A stretch of DNA of 17,855 nt from CAIVAT01 sp037131145. GTDB taxonomy: Bacteria > Bacteroidota > Bacteroidia > Bacteroidales > FEN-979. Of the stretch, positions 1-7,871 are shown piece after piece. Position 1 is the first letter of the stretch; every line of letters starts with the position of its first letter. A program made the position numbers and the translations under genes. A model generated the notes under the pieces. That model did no database searches and was not told the DNA's origin. It saw nothing but the letters and a program-made list of their open reading frames with translations. Location: contig JBAXRP010000074.1 in assembly GCA_037131145.1 (NCBI GenBank), forward strand, positions 1 through 17,855, given 5' to 3'.

Positions 1-1420
1 TGCTGTAAAAATCACTTCGGCGCCGGCGCAAATCTGGTTTGCCGACGCCGTTATTGAAACGCTAACCGGCAGCAAAGGATTTACGACCATGATGATGGAA
101 TTGGATGTTGCTGGATTTCCTGTTGCGCATGTAGCGTTGGATGTCAATGCGCATGTAACCACATCATTGTTTGACGGAATGTAATTAAGGGTTGAACTAT
201 TTGATCCAACAGTCAATCCGTTCACCATCCACTGGAAAACAGGGTTGGTTCCACCGTTGGCGGCTGTTGCTGTAAAAATCACTTCGGCGCCGGCGCAAAT
301 CTGGTTTGCCGACGCCGTTATTAAAACGCTTACCGGTAGCAAAGGGTTTACAACCATGAGGATGGTATTGGATGTTGCTGGATTTCCTGTTGTGCAGGTA
401 GCGCCCGATGTCAGAGTACAAATCACTACATCATTGTTTGAAGGGATGAAACTATATGTTGAAATATTCGCTCCCACGTATGCTCCGTTCACCTTCCACT
501 GAAATAGCGGATTGCTTCCACCGTTGGTGGCTGTTGCTGTTAAAGTAACAGTTGTGCCGGCGCAAATCTGATTTGCCGACGCAGTTATTGATACGCTGAC
601 AGGCAGCAAAGGATTTACGACCATGATGATGGTATTGGATATTGCTGGATTTCCTGTTGTGCAGGTAGCGCCGGACGTCAGCGTACAAATCACTACATCA
701 TTGTTTGAAGGGCTGAAACTATATGTTGAACTATTCGCTCCTACGTTCACTCCGTTCACCTTCCACTGAAAAACAGGGGTGTTTCCACCGTTGATGGGTA
801 TTGCGTTGAATGAAACGGCGGTTCCGGCGCAAATCTGATTTGCCGACGCAGTTATTGAAACGCTGACAGGCAGCAATGGCTGTACGGTCATTGTCAGTGT
901 ATTTGTAAGCAAAGGACCTCCGCAGGCGCCCGAAGCATTTTGCAATTGCTTGTAGTATGTTGTCGCCGACAATGATCCGGGCTGGTAATTCAGCGTGGTA
1001 GCGCCGTTGATATTGCTAAAGGAGCTATTGTTCAATGAACTCTGCCACTGGTAGGTTGGCAAAGTACCATTCAGCGGCGCAATACCAGTCAATAGAGCTG
1101 GCGTTGTATTCGCGCATACTGTCTGGTTTGCGCTGATTGAACCAACCAGAAGCAATGGATTTACCAACATGGTTATGGTATTTGAAGTCGCCGGATTTCC
1201 TGTAGTACAAGTGGCGTTAGATGTAAGTACACACGTAACAGCATCATTGTTGGCTGGGGTGTAACTGTAAGTTGCGCTACTGGTTCCTGCATTAACGCCA
1301 TTAACTTTCCACTGGTATGCAGGGGCTGTTCCCCCGTTTGCCGGCGTTGCCGTGAAAGTAACGTTTGTACCCTGGCAAACAGGGTTGGCGGAGGCGACAA
1401 TAGAAATACTCACTGGAAAC
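1..1420 (-). repeat. Tandem array of Ig-like domain repeats, 267-bp unit
   Basis: The 3' part of the adhesin gene is a direct tandem repeat. Equivalent points lie at 1, 268, 535 and 802, a spacing of exactly 267 bp (89 codons). The next two units, up to about 1420, are more diverged and together span 546 bp between equivalent points (802 and 1348). Bases 1-55 are identical to 268-322, and the units around 391-500 and 656-770 also differ by only a few bases. The array continues past the left edge. Such close identity suggests recent duplication or gene conversion, so copy number may vary between strains and the region may be collapsed in short-read assemblies. Confidence 0.9.
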
Positions 1421-4092
1421 GAGGATGTGCAGGAGCTTGAAACCTGTACATCATCAACACATACTCCGTAACCCCATTTTGCATTCCCTTCAAAAGCAAT
1501 ATAATAATCACCCGACGGGTTTGGCAAAACAATAGTCTCCTGCGTCCATGCAGTAATGTTATTTGTGTATGTCGTCAATTGTGTCCATGTTCCTCCAACG
1601 GAGGATTTGTAGAAAACGGTTAACAAATCCTGATCAGGGCTATAATAAGCCTGCGTATGCCAAAATTTTATTTGCGGCGAAGCTACTACCGACAGATTCA
1701 GTGGCGGCGTGATCAGCCGCGTCTTGTTGTCTGCCGATGTAACATCCTTCAAACACGCATTATACGTACCAGTGTGGGCGGCGGCAGGATGACCGTTGCC
1801 ACTCCCGGTTATAAACGTCCAGTTAATACCTGAATTGTTGACCTGCTCCTGAGTCCAGCAATTTGGGATAAGACCGGCGTTTTCAAACCCTTCATTCCAG
1901 GGGAAAGTTGAAATAATTCCGCAAAGCGTAGTGAATGTAAGATCCTCGCCATAATAGGTTCCGCTTGAATTTGTTGCATAAGCTCTTACATGATACAAAG
2001 TATTTGCCGATAATCCTGTGATCGAACTTGTAAACGCGCCAATTCCTGAGCCATCAGTAGTGTGATTCCCGGTTACGACCGGACTAACGGTAGTTGCCCA
2101 GCAAACTCCGCGGGCGGTTACCGGTGAGCCGCCATCGGTAGTTACATTTCCGCCTGAAGCAGCGGAATTCAGGGTTATGGAGGTGACGGCAGTTGTTGTT
2201 ACAGCAGCAGCTCCGGGAGTGAAAGTAAGATCGTTTCCATAAGAATTGCCATCGCTGTTTGTGGCAGTAAGCCTGTAATGATATGTAGTTCCTCCAGTCA
2301 AACCAGTAAGGTTGGCGTTAACGGCAATTGCAACCGCGCCCGAACCGGCAGAAGTAGTGGCAGTATTCGTACCATAACTGATTGTTGTTCCCCATTGGAA
2401 ATAATAGGTCGTTGCAAGTCCGTTGGGATTAACAGTTCCGTTAATGGTTGCTGTTGTTCCGGTAACAGAAGTTGCGGCAAGCGTGACAACTGCGGGAGCA
2501 TTCCCGAATTTGAATGAGGCAATTTTTGATCCCTTAGTGGTTCCGCCAGTCTTAACATACTCGGTGGAGAACCAGAATGTCTGGTCGTCGGAAGGATCTA
2601 CCGACATGAGAGAATAGTCGCCCCAGCGATTATAGCTGGTCTGAGCTACTGTTCCGTTATAAATTATCTCCTCCGGAATGTCCAACACACTGGTTGCGCC
2701 GCCATAAGCGGTAGCCGACTGACCGCAATAACGGATTCCGGGATAAATGGTCGAACTGGAGATTGAGTATCCCAGAGCAATCTTTCCGCTTCCGTTAAGC
2801 ATAATGCTTCCCATCCAGCGCGAGTGGATATCGGGAGCAAAAGTGCTTTGCTGACGAATAGTCCAGGTAGTGGCAGGCGGCGTTTTTCTTAATTCATACC
2901 AGCGAATGCCTGCATGATTAGTGGCGTCAACATCAACGGTATGGCAACAGACAATGGTTTGATAAGTCCCGAAATTACGGTATTGCGGCGCATTCATAAT
3001 GACTTGCGGCACACCGTCGAGTTTTTGTGAATTGGGCTGGGTAATATCATCCCATGAGGGAGTAAACTGACTGTCGAATGGAGTTACATTAAGTTGCTGC
3101 GTGCGGGTAAAAGTGGAGGCTGAAGGAGTTACCCAGTTCACAGCGAGTTGATATAGCCATAACTGATCTGATCCTCCGGCAACAGCGTCGTCGTTAAAGG
3201 CAATAAACATTCCGGGCGATCCGGCGGGAGCCGCTACGCCATCATTATCCAAAGGCGGAACGCACAAAAAACCGGTTCCAGGTCTCCATGAGTTGTCAAA
3301 AGCTACCATTTGAGCAGTTTGCCCAACCAGCATTTTGGATCGTTCAAAAACGTAAATATCATTGCCCGAACTGGTATTGGTTCCCATGTAATAGCCATCC
3401 TGCCACACTCCTATTTTTTCGTAATCGGGCGTATCGGTAACATCGAACGAATATTGATACCAGGTACCTGTCGGATCGCTTGTGGTTGAAACTGCAATCA
3501 GCATAAGGTCGTTTGATCCGCAAAGCGAGAACTCCACGGCGAGCCAACGTCCTGCCTGTTCATCATATTGAATAAGCGGATCGCCATCGTTGCATGTCGC
3601 TCCGGGCACACTGCCAAACAATAGGTTCATATTTGTGGGACCAGCCAGCAGGGAGCCGGTTTTACTATAAATTGCATAAGTTGTATTAACAGTTTGCATA
3701 TAGTGGTTGGGTCCGGCGGTTCCATTACAATCGGGAGGAAATGAGGTGGTTGTTTGTCCTTCGAAATTGTAGATCGGCGCTTTTGAGCCCGCCGATTCCC
3801 CCATTGTTTTCTGCCATGCCGCATCAGGACCTTTTGGCAGCGCGGTTTCAGCATAAGGATAGAGACGCGGCTCTATCTTTTTGTTGGCAGCTCTTTTTAA
3901 GGCTTTTTCTTTCATGGCGGCAAACTCTTCCGCAGTTACAGCAGGCAAATCCCGCAGAGGAGGGGAAATACCTTTAAATTCAATCTTTCCGATCAGGGAA
4001 GGATGAATTGGAACATCATTCTGCGCTGATCCAATCTTTTGGAAATTGAAAACAAACACAACCGAAATCAGGAAAAGTAGAGCATTTCGCAT
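1..4092 (-). CDS. Giant secreted Fn3/Ig-like repeat adhesin, 3' end cut by window edge
   Basis: The frame stays open from the ATG at 4092-4090 to base 1, giving 1364 residues with the C-terminus outside the window. Residues 1-23 form a signal peptide (hydrophobic LLFLISVVFVF, cleavage likely after GSA). Residues about 100-525 are an uncharacterised module rich in aromatic residues and Gly/Asp, perhaps propeller-like. Two Fn3-like domains follow (about 530-622 and 627-722); the second has GVCWATT, ITGLSANTLYHVRAYATNSSG and YGEDLTF. Residues about 722-885 resemble a cleaved-adhesin/MAM-like jelly roll (FPWNEGFENAG at the start, CVDDVQV at the end). From about 893 there are at least five Ig/PKD-like domains of 89-93 residues and part of a sixth (ANQICAG, FQWKVNG, SNNDVV.C, ATCTTGNPATSNTI). 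Such proteins in Bacteroidota usually carry a type IX secretion signal at the C-terminus; that end is not visible here. A role in adhesion or matrix binding is inferred from the architecture. Confidence 0.85.
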   Translation of the reverse strand, partial: MRNALLFLISVVFVFNFQKIGSAQNDVPIHPSLIGKIEFKGISPPLRDLPAVTAEEFAAMKEKALKRAANKKIEPRLYPYAETALPKGPDAAWQKTMGESAGSKAPIYNFEGQTTTSFPPDCNGTAGPNHYMQTVNTTYAIYSKTGSLLAGPTNMNLLFGSVPGATCNDGDPLIQYDEQAGRWLAVEFSLCGSNDLMLIAVSTTSDPTGTWYQYSFDVTDTPDYEKIGVWQDGYYMGTNTSSGNDIYVFERSKMLVGQTAQMVAFDNSWRPGTGFLCVPPLDNDGVAAPAGSPGMFIAFNDDAVAGGSDQLWLYQLAVNWVTPSASTFTRTQQLNVTPFDSQFTPSWDDITQPNSQKLDGVPQVIMNAPQYRNFGTYQTIVCCHTVDVDATNHAGIRWYELRKTPPATTWTIRQQSTFAPDIHSRWMGSIMLNGSGKIALGYSISSSTIYPGIRYCGQSATAYGGATSVLDIPEEIIYNGTVAQTSYNRWGDYSLMSVDPSDDQTFWFSTEYVKTGGTTKGSKIASFKFGNAPAVVTLAATSVTGTTATINGTVNPNGLATTYYFQWGTTISYGTNTATTSAGSGAVAIAVNANLTGLTGGTTYHYRLTATNSDGNSYGNDLTFTPGAAAVTTTAVTSITLNSAASGGNVTTDGGSPVTARGVCWATTVSPVVTGNHTTDGSGIGAFTSSITGLSANTLYHVRAYATNSSGTYYGEDLTFTTLCGIISTFPWNEGFENAGLIPNCWTQEQVNNSGINWTFITGSGNGHPAAAHTGTYNACLKDVTSADNKTRLITPPLNLSVVASPQIKFWHTQAYYSPDQDLLTVFYKSSVGGTWTQLTTYTNNITAWTQETIVLPNPSGDYYIAFEGNAKWGYGVCVDDVQVSSSCTSSFPVSISIVASANPVCQGTNVTFTATPANGGTAPAYQWKVNGVNAGTSSATYSYTPANNDAVTCVLTSNATCTTGNPATSNTITMLVNPLLLVGSISANQTVCANTTPALLTGIAPLNGTLPTYQWQSSLNNSSFSNINGATTLNYQPGSLSATTYYKQLQNASGACGGPLLTNTLTMTVQPLLPVSVSITASANQICAGTAVSFNAIPINGGNTPVFQWKVNGVNVGANSSTYSFSPSNNDVVICTLTSGATCTTGNPAISNTIIMVVNPLLPVSVSITASANQICAGTTVTLTATATNGGSNPLFQWKVNGAYVGANISTYSFIPSNNDVVICTLTSGATCTTGNPATSNTILMVVNPLLPVSVLITASANQICAGAEVIFTATAANGGTNPVFQWMVNGLTVGSNSSTLNYIPSNNDVVTCALTSNATCATGNPATSNSIIMVVNPLLPVSVSITASANQICAGAEVIFTA

Positions 4093-4136
4093 TTGGGATA
4101 GGTTTTTGAGTTAATTAAACAATTCTCTTATCCGGG

Positions 4137-4144
4137 CAAAAGTA
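4137..4144 (-). promoter_or_regulatory. Candidate Bacteroidota -7 box for the adhesin gene
   Basis: On the minus strand the sequence reads TACTTTTG, matching the Bacteroidota -7 consensus TAnnTTTG, about 45 bp upstream of the adhesin ATG. No clear TTTG -33 element is found 19-20 bp further upstream. It is supported only by this match and its position. Confidence 0.4.
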
Positions 4145-4231
4145 CAAAAAAATCACAGTGGCATAGTTGTCAGGCAATAGCATCAACATGATTAAAACAA
4201 GGCAGCAGGTGTGGGGCAGCTCAACGACCGA

Positions 4232-4340
4232 CGCTATGGCAAGTGCGGGAATAAATTGCTGCACAACTGTCAGCCAGCACAAATGTATGTAAAGATTTCA
4301 AATGTTTCAACGAACACGCATACCCGCATTTGCAATAGCG
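4232..4340. repeat. Long imperfect inverted repeat, attC-like in outline
   Basis: The left arm CGCTATGGCAAGTGCGGG (4232-4249) and right arm CCCGCATTTGCAATAGCG (4323-4340) are reverse complements at 16 of 18 positions and enclose a 73-nt loop. Read on the minus strand, the direction of the upstream two-gene module, the element is bounded by GCAAC (4344-4348) on one side and by GTTGAGC (4217-4223) on the other. GTTGAGC fits the GTTRRRY half of an integron attC core; the GCAAC side only partly fits RYYYAAC. The whole span of about 130 nt is within the size range of attC sites. It could equally be a dispersed Bacteroidota palindromic repeat or a terminator-like structure. No integrase is present. 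Confidence 0.5.
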
Positions 4341-4393
4341 TTTGTTGCCACCAGTGTTTCTTTTTCACTATTTTATTAGCTCGAGTTTGTTGG

Positions 4394-4996
4394 CTAATTT
4401 AATTGTATAATGTGGTTTCCCATGTATTCAAATAGTTCGAAACCCAAAGATGCAATATCTGAATTTGAAAGCTTAAATCCATTTTGGGCAAGAGTGCCAA
4501 TCCTGTTAAATGCTATTGTGGCAGTTATAGTTGGAGATGGAGAAGATACTTGTTTATTACAATAAAGACATCTCTTTATAGTAAAAGAACCAATAAACGT
4601 GTTTATATTAGGTACCTTTTTGATTTCTCTTAATGTCGCTAGAAGTTGTGTGATGGCTACAGCGAGAACAGAAGGTTTTGGAATTCTATCTTTCAGTTCA
4701 TTTAATAAAAAATATGCACAGTTCTGAGTATAAACAATTGAATCACAACGCTTTTTCCCTTGTTGAAAGTCATGAGGGAGACTGGTAAGAAAACCATCGT
4801 AGTCTATTATGACTGTATCAAAGCATTTTGGATTGTTGTATCGTGCTGTTCCGCAACCAGCAGCAGAACAAATAACCAAATTTCTGTTGTTATCCTCAAT
4901 TTCAAAATATGGAAGTTTTGTGTCCTGTCGTATATTCAGAACAGATGGAGGAAGATGATTAAATGCTGTTAAATCAATTTTCAATAAATTGTCCAT
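4394..4996 (-). CDS. Hypothetical protein, possible PD-(D/E)xK nuclease, partner of upstream ATPase
   Basis: This 200-residue protein has no signal peptide or membrane segment and I do not recognise its family by name. Residues 83-102 fit the core of a PD-(D/E)xK nuclease fold: KRCDSIVYT gives Asp85 on one strand, and YFLLNELK gives Glu100-x-Lys102 on the next. The following helix, LAVAITQLLATLREI (about 111-125), has the AxxQL pattern often seen after the ExK strand in such nucleases. A preceding IIDYDGF stretch (about 63-69) adds acidic residues. There are seven Cys (43, 48, 58, 84, 93, 143, 146), including CLYC, which could bind metal. The start lies 1 nt after the ATPase stop (TAGCATG), so the two genes are almost certainly co-transcribed. 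It is AT-rich: bases 4681-4740 have 15 G/C of 60. The nuclease assignment is an inference from a short motif. Confidence 0.8.
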   Translation of the reverse strand: MDNLLKIDLTAFNHLPPSVLNIRQDTKLPYFEIEDNNRNLVICSAAGCGTARYNNPKCFDTVIIDYDGFLTSLPHDFQQGKKRCDSIVYTQNCAYFLLNELKDRIPKPSVLAVAITQLLATLREIKKVPNINTFIGSFTIKRCLYCNKQVSSPSPTITATIAFNRIGTLAQNGFKLSNSDIASLGFELFEYMGNHIIQLN

Positions 4997-4997
4997 G

Positions 4998-6143
4998 CTA
5001 ACCTAACTCATTGTATTTGTTATAAATATAATTTATTGTATCTGATAAAGGGTTAGTATTTACTAGCCGCTCATTTTGTACCATTAAGTTAAATAGCTCC
5101 CCATCATGTACTTGATATACAGCTAAATTATCGTAATTATATCGTGCCACATCGTCCATTTTATTCTTGTCAAATGCTTTAATGAGTAAATTAAGATAAT
5201 TAACGATATAAGGACTATGTGTTGATATGAAGAGTTCAACTTCGTTCTGGTTCTTAATAAAACAATTTGAAACTAAATCATCCATCAATTTGCATTGTGC
5301 ATCAGGGAAAAGACTCAATTCAGGTTCTTCAATATGAATGAAAATTTTCTTTTTAATCTCACTGAGATTTTTAACCGCTTTGAACATTGTTAGGTTATCA
5401 GTAGATGATAAATAGTTAAGAACAGAACGATTAAAAGCAGCTTCAAAATCAAAATTTTGGGAGAAATATTGTGAAATTAATAGAAGAGGAGTTGAAGATT
5501 GAGTTCCAGAAGAACTATTTTTGAATTCTATTTCAAACTTTTCATTTTTAGTAGATTCAATTTTATATTTCTTACCTGAATTACTTTTTTTTACCGAGAA
5601 TTTTAAGTTAATATGATTTAATTCAACTTCTTTAATTGCATCAGAAGCTAATTCAAAATCTTTAAATACTTCATGAAAATAAAACCCTAAATAACCTCCA
5701 GCGAAAGAAGCGCCTTTATCTGCCCATAATGGGATTATATTTCTATTTTCCGATATGAAACTAATTTTATTGAAAAAAATGTCTGAAGAATCAATATTTG
5801 GCGAACTAGCTAATTTTTTATTGGAGAATTTTATTTCATAAGTTTTCCCGGAAGCGAAAGTAGTTTTATAAACTATTTCAGTGTTGCTTTTTACAAATTC
5901 ATCTATTCCGCAATTTTTCAAATATGTTTCCATCCTATATCTAAAAGGAGATTTTAAGTTACTCTTTTTCAGATAAGAACGAATATTTTGCATTTTATAA
6001 AGCCACCTAAATAAAGCTATTGCTTTCATAAGAGCGCTTTTGCCACTTCCAGACTGCCCAATTAGAACTGTAAATGGTTTAATTTCTTCAATAAAAACAT
6101 TCTTGAGTGGCCCAAGATTTTTTATGCTTATTGATTCTTTCAT
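4998..6143 (-). CDS. AAA ATPase of the ABC/OLD-like (AAA_15/AAA_21) type
   Basis: The 381-residue protein opens with ISIKNLGPLKNVFIEEIKPFTVLIGQSGSGKS, the usual start of RecF/OLD/ABC-type ATPases; the Walker A GQSGSGKS is at residues 29-36. An ABC-like signature SSSGTQ lies at about 210-215, Walker B with the catalytic pair at Glu272-Glu273 (IHIEEPELSLFP), and the switch His309 in STHSPY. Residues between about 50 and 200 are Lys-, Asn- and Ser-rich and carry no motif I recognise. No TOPRIM domain follows, so the ATPase ends where OLD nucleases would continue, and a separate small gene follows instead. This resembles the logic of two-gene defence modules such as Septu, where an ATPase is paired with a nuclease. 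The DNA is markedly AT-rich (bases 5581-5640 have 12 G/C of 60), unlike the operon upstream, which suggests horizontal acquisition. The ATPase call is firm; the defence role is inferred. Confidence 0.9.
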   Translation of the reverse strand: MKESISIKNLGPLKNVFIEEIKPFTVLIGQSGSGKSALMKAIALFRWLYKMQNIRSYLKKSNLKSPFRYRMETYLKNCGIDEFVKSNTEIVYKTTFASGKTYEIKFSNKKLASSPNIDSSDIFFNKISFISENRNIIPLWADKGASFAGGYLGFYFHEVFKDFELASDAIKEVELNHINLKFSVKKSNSGKKYKIESTKNEKFEIEFKNSSSGTQSSTPLLLISQYFSQNFDFEAAFNRSVLNYLSSTDNLTMFKAVKNLSEIKKKIFIHIEEPELSLFPDAQCKLMDDLVSNCFIKNQNEVELFISTHSPYIVNYLNLLIKAFDKNKMDDVARYNYDNLAVYQVHDGELFNLMVQNERLVNTNPLSDTINYIYNKYNELG

Positions 6144-6162
6144 TTTTATGTTTTTATATTAA

Positions 6163-6170
6163 CAAAATTA
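6163..6170 (-). promoter_or_regulatory. Candidate -7 box for the ATPase/nuclease-like pair
   Basis: On the minus strand this reads TAATTTTG, a match to TAnnTTTG, 20 bp before the ATPase ATG. The expected -33 TTTG is not seen at the right distance. The surrounding 259-bp gap is very AT-rich, so a chance match is possible. Confidence 0.3.
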
Positions 6171-6402
6171 GGCAATTAATTTAACAGTATTTCAATTATC
6201 TAACTCAATTATAGTTGGATATTTAACCAATTTATAAAGAAGAACATAGTTTACAAGGTTAAGCTGAAGAATAATTTCGAAGTGCTTAAATTTGAGATCG
6301 GTCTTGTTTTTGATTTTTGAATTTTTAAAATTTTCGAATTTATTTGTATTTTGTTTATTGTTCTTTGTCATTTCTGGTTTACCCAGGTTAGGTGTTCTGA
6401 CT

Positions 6403-7092
6403 TTACATTGGTGACAACAGGCTCACAATATCATCCATCCCGAATGCATCGCGAAGCCAATAGCTTCCGATGCGGGTGCGGCAAAGTGCGGTAAGATGCG
6501 CTCCGCAGCCAAGATGATTCCCGAAATCGCGCGCCAGCGATCGAATATAGGTTCCCTTGCTGCAAACCACGCGAAAATCAACGTCAGGCAATTCAACGCG
6601 GGTAATTTCAAATGCCTCAATCGTAATTTTTCGCGCATTTATCTCAACAGGTATATCCTTTCGCGCCGACTCGTAGGCTCTTTTTCCATCAATCTTTATT
6701 GCCGAAAATTGCGGCGGAATTTGTTCTAAAGCGCCGGTAAAATGCACGGTTGCCTCCCTGATTTGCGCCTCGCCGGGAAGCTGTCCATGAAAAATCCTGT
6801 CAACTTCAGTCTCAAGATCAAACGAAGGAGTGGTGGAACCCAAACGGAAAGCGCCGGTATATTCTTTCTCAAGTCCCTGGAACTCCTCGATGCGTTTGGT
6901 AAATTTTCCGGTGCAAAGTATCAGAAGTCCGCTCGCCAACGGATCAAGCGTGCCGGCATGTCCGATTTTTATCTTTCTGATTTTTTCCCGCTTCCTGATG
7001 AGGGAGCGAATTTTTCCGACAACATCAAAGGAGGTCCAGTTGATTGGTTTATCGATTAGCAGAATTTCTCCCTGCTCAAACTGGAATGACAT
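6403..7092 (-). CDS. truB: tRNA pseudouridine(55) synthase TruB
   Basis: TruB converts U55 in the T-loop of tRNAs to pseudouridine. The catalytic Asp50 lies in GHAGTLDPLASG (44-55). Other family motifs are EYTGAFRLGSTTPSFDLE, KIDGKRAYE and SKGTYIRSLARDFG. The protein is 229 residues, shorter than the roughly 310 of E. coli TruB, because it ends without a C-terminal PUA domain, as is usual in Bacteroidota. The frame is open further upstream to 7173, but that extension lies inside uppP and the family N-terminus matches MSFQFEQGEILLIDKP, so the ATG at 7092 is chosen. That ATG overlaps the uppP stop by one base (TAATG), indicating translational coupling. It is the last gene of the conserved operon. 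Confidence 0.95.
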   Translation of the reverse strand: MSFQFEQGEILLIDKPINWTSFDVVGKIRSLIRKREKIRKIKIGHAGTLDPLASGLLILCTGKFTKRIEEFQGLEKEYTGAFRLGSTTPSFDLETEVDRIFHGQLPGEAQIREATVHFTGALEQIPPQFSAIKIDGKRAYESARKDIPVEINARKITIEAFEITRVELPDVDFRVVCSKGTYIRSLARDFGNHLGCGAHLTALCRTRIGSYWLRDAFGMDDIVSLLSPM

Positions 7093-7871
7093 TAGAGAAT
7101 GGTTAAACTTTTCCCGGCAAGAAGAAGAATGATTATTGCCAGTCCAACAACGATCCGGTAATAACCGAACCATTTAAAGCCGTATCGGGTAAGGAAAGCT
7201 ATAAAGGATTTGATAGCTATGATGGCTACGATGAAAGAAACAACGTTTCCGATCAACAGGAGGTTGATATTGTCGGCGGAAATCATCTTGTAATTTCCGG
7301 CAAGTTTCAGCGCTGAAGCGGCGAACATTGTAGGAACGGCGAGGAAAAATGAAAATTCCGCAGCAGCCTTGCGACTAAGTTTCTGGCTCATCCCGCCAAC
7401 TATGGTGGCTGCGGAACGACTTACGCCGGGTATCACAGAAATAATCTGGAAAAAACCAATAATGAGAGCCTTTTTATATGTCAGTTTGGTATTTACATTT
7501 TCAGGTTTTTCAAACCAACGGTCAACAAATATCAGCAGGATTCCGCCGATAAGAAGGGCAACCGCCACAGTCATCACGCTTTCGAGCATTGAGTCTATCT
7601 GTTTTTCAAGAAGGTATGCAATAACCAGCGGTAAACAAGCTACAAACAAGCGGAAGTAAAAATCCCAGGACTGGAAAAAACGCTTCCAATACAGCGCAAT
7701 CACCGACAATATTGCGCCAAACTGAATATTAACGGTAAAAGCTTTGACAAAATCGGTACTTTCGACTCCCAGAATGCTTTGTGTAATAATCATGTGTCCG
7801 GTAGAGGAAACCGGCAAAAACTCGGTTATTCCCTCAACAATGGCAATGATAATTGCCTGGAGAACGCTCAT
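7092..7871 (-). CDS. uppP: Undecaprenyl-diphosphate phosphatase UppP (BacA)
   Basis: This integral membrane enzyme removes one phosphate from undecaprenyl diphosphate so the lipid carrier can be reused for peptidoglycan and surface polysaccharide synthesis; it also gives some resistance to bacitracin. The 259 residues carry both BacA signatures: EGITEFLPVSSTGH (13-26) with its two glutamates, and PGVSRS (148-153) with the catalytic Arg152. The rest is a series of hydrophobic segments as expected. Its ATG shares one base with the stop of the upstream small membrane protein (TGATG), and its stop overlaps the truB start. Length and motifs are complete. Confidence 0.96.
   Translation of the reverse strand: MSVLQAIIIAIVEGITEFLPVSSTGHMIITQSILGVESTDFVKAFTVNIQFGAILSVIALYWKRFFQSWDFYFRLFVACLPLVIAYLLEKQIDSMLESVMTVAVALLIGGILLIFVDRWFEKPENVNTKLTYKKALIIGFFQIISVIPGVSRSAATIVGGMSQKLSRKAAAEFSFFLAVPTMFAASALKLAGNYKMISADNINLLLIGNVVSFIVAIIAIKSFIAFLTRYGFKWFGYYRIVVGLAIIILLLAGKSLTIL

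Larger units (their letters stand above)
4093..4393. other. Intergenic gap between accessory module and adhesin gene
   Basis: No convincing gene is present in these 301 bases. The stretch holds a candidate adhesin promoter (4137-4144, minus strand) and a long imperfect inverted repeat (4232-4340). The short open frame on the plus strand from 4211 has no recognisable protein features and runs through the inverted repeat, so it is not called. Confidence 0.7.

Noticed and set aside
197..688. Two short minus-strand frames of similar sequence (197-421 and 452-688)
   Set aside because: They are alternative frames of the repeated Ig-like coding sequence and resemble each other only because the DNA is a tandem repeat.
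1..1420. Repeat array considered as CRISPR
   Set aside because: The 267-bp units are coding, contiguous and carry no short constant repeats with unique spacers.
7093..7173. Upstream extension of truB by 27 residues
   Set aside because: It lies within the uppP coding sequence and does not match the TruB N-terminus; the TAATG overlap start at 7092 fits the family.
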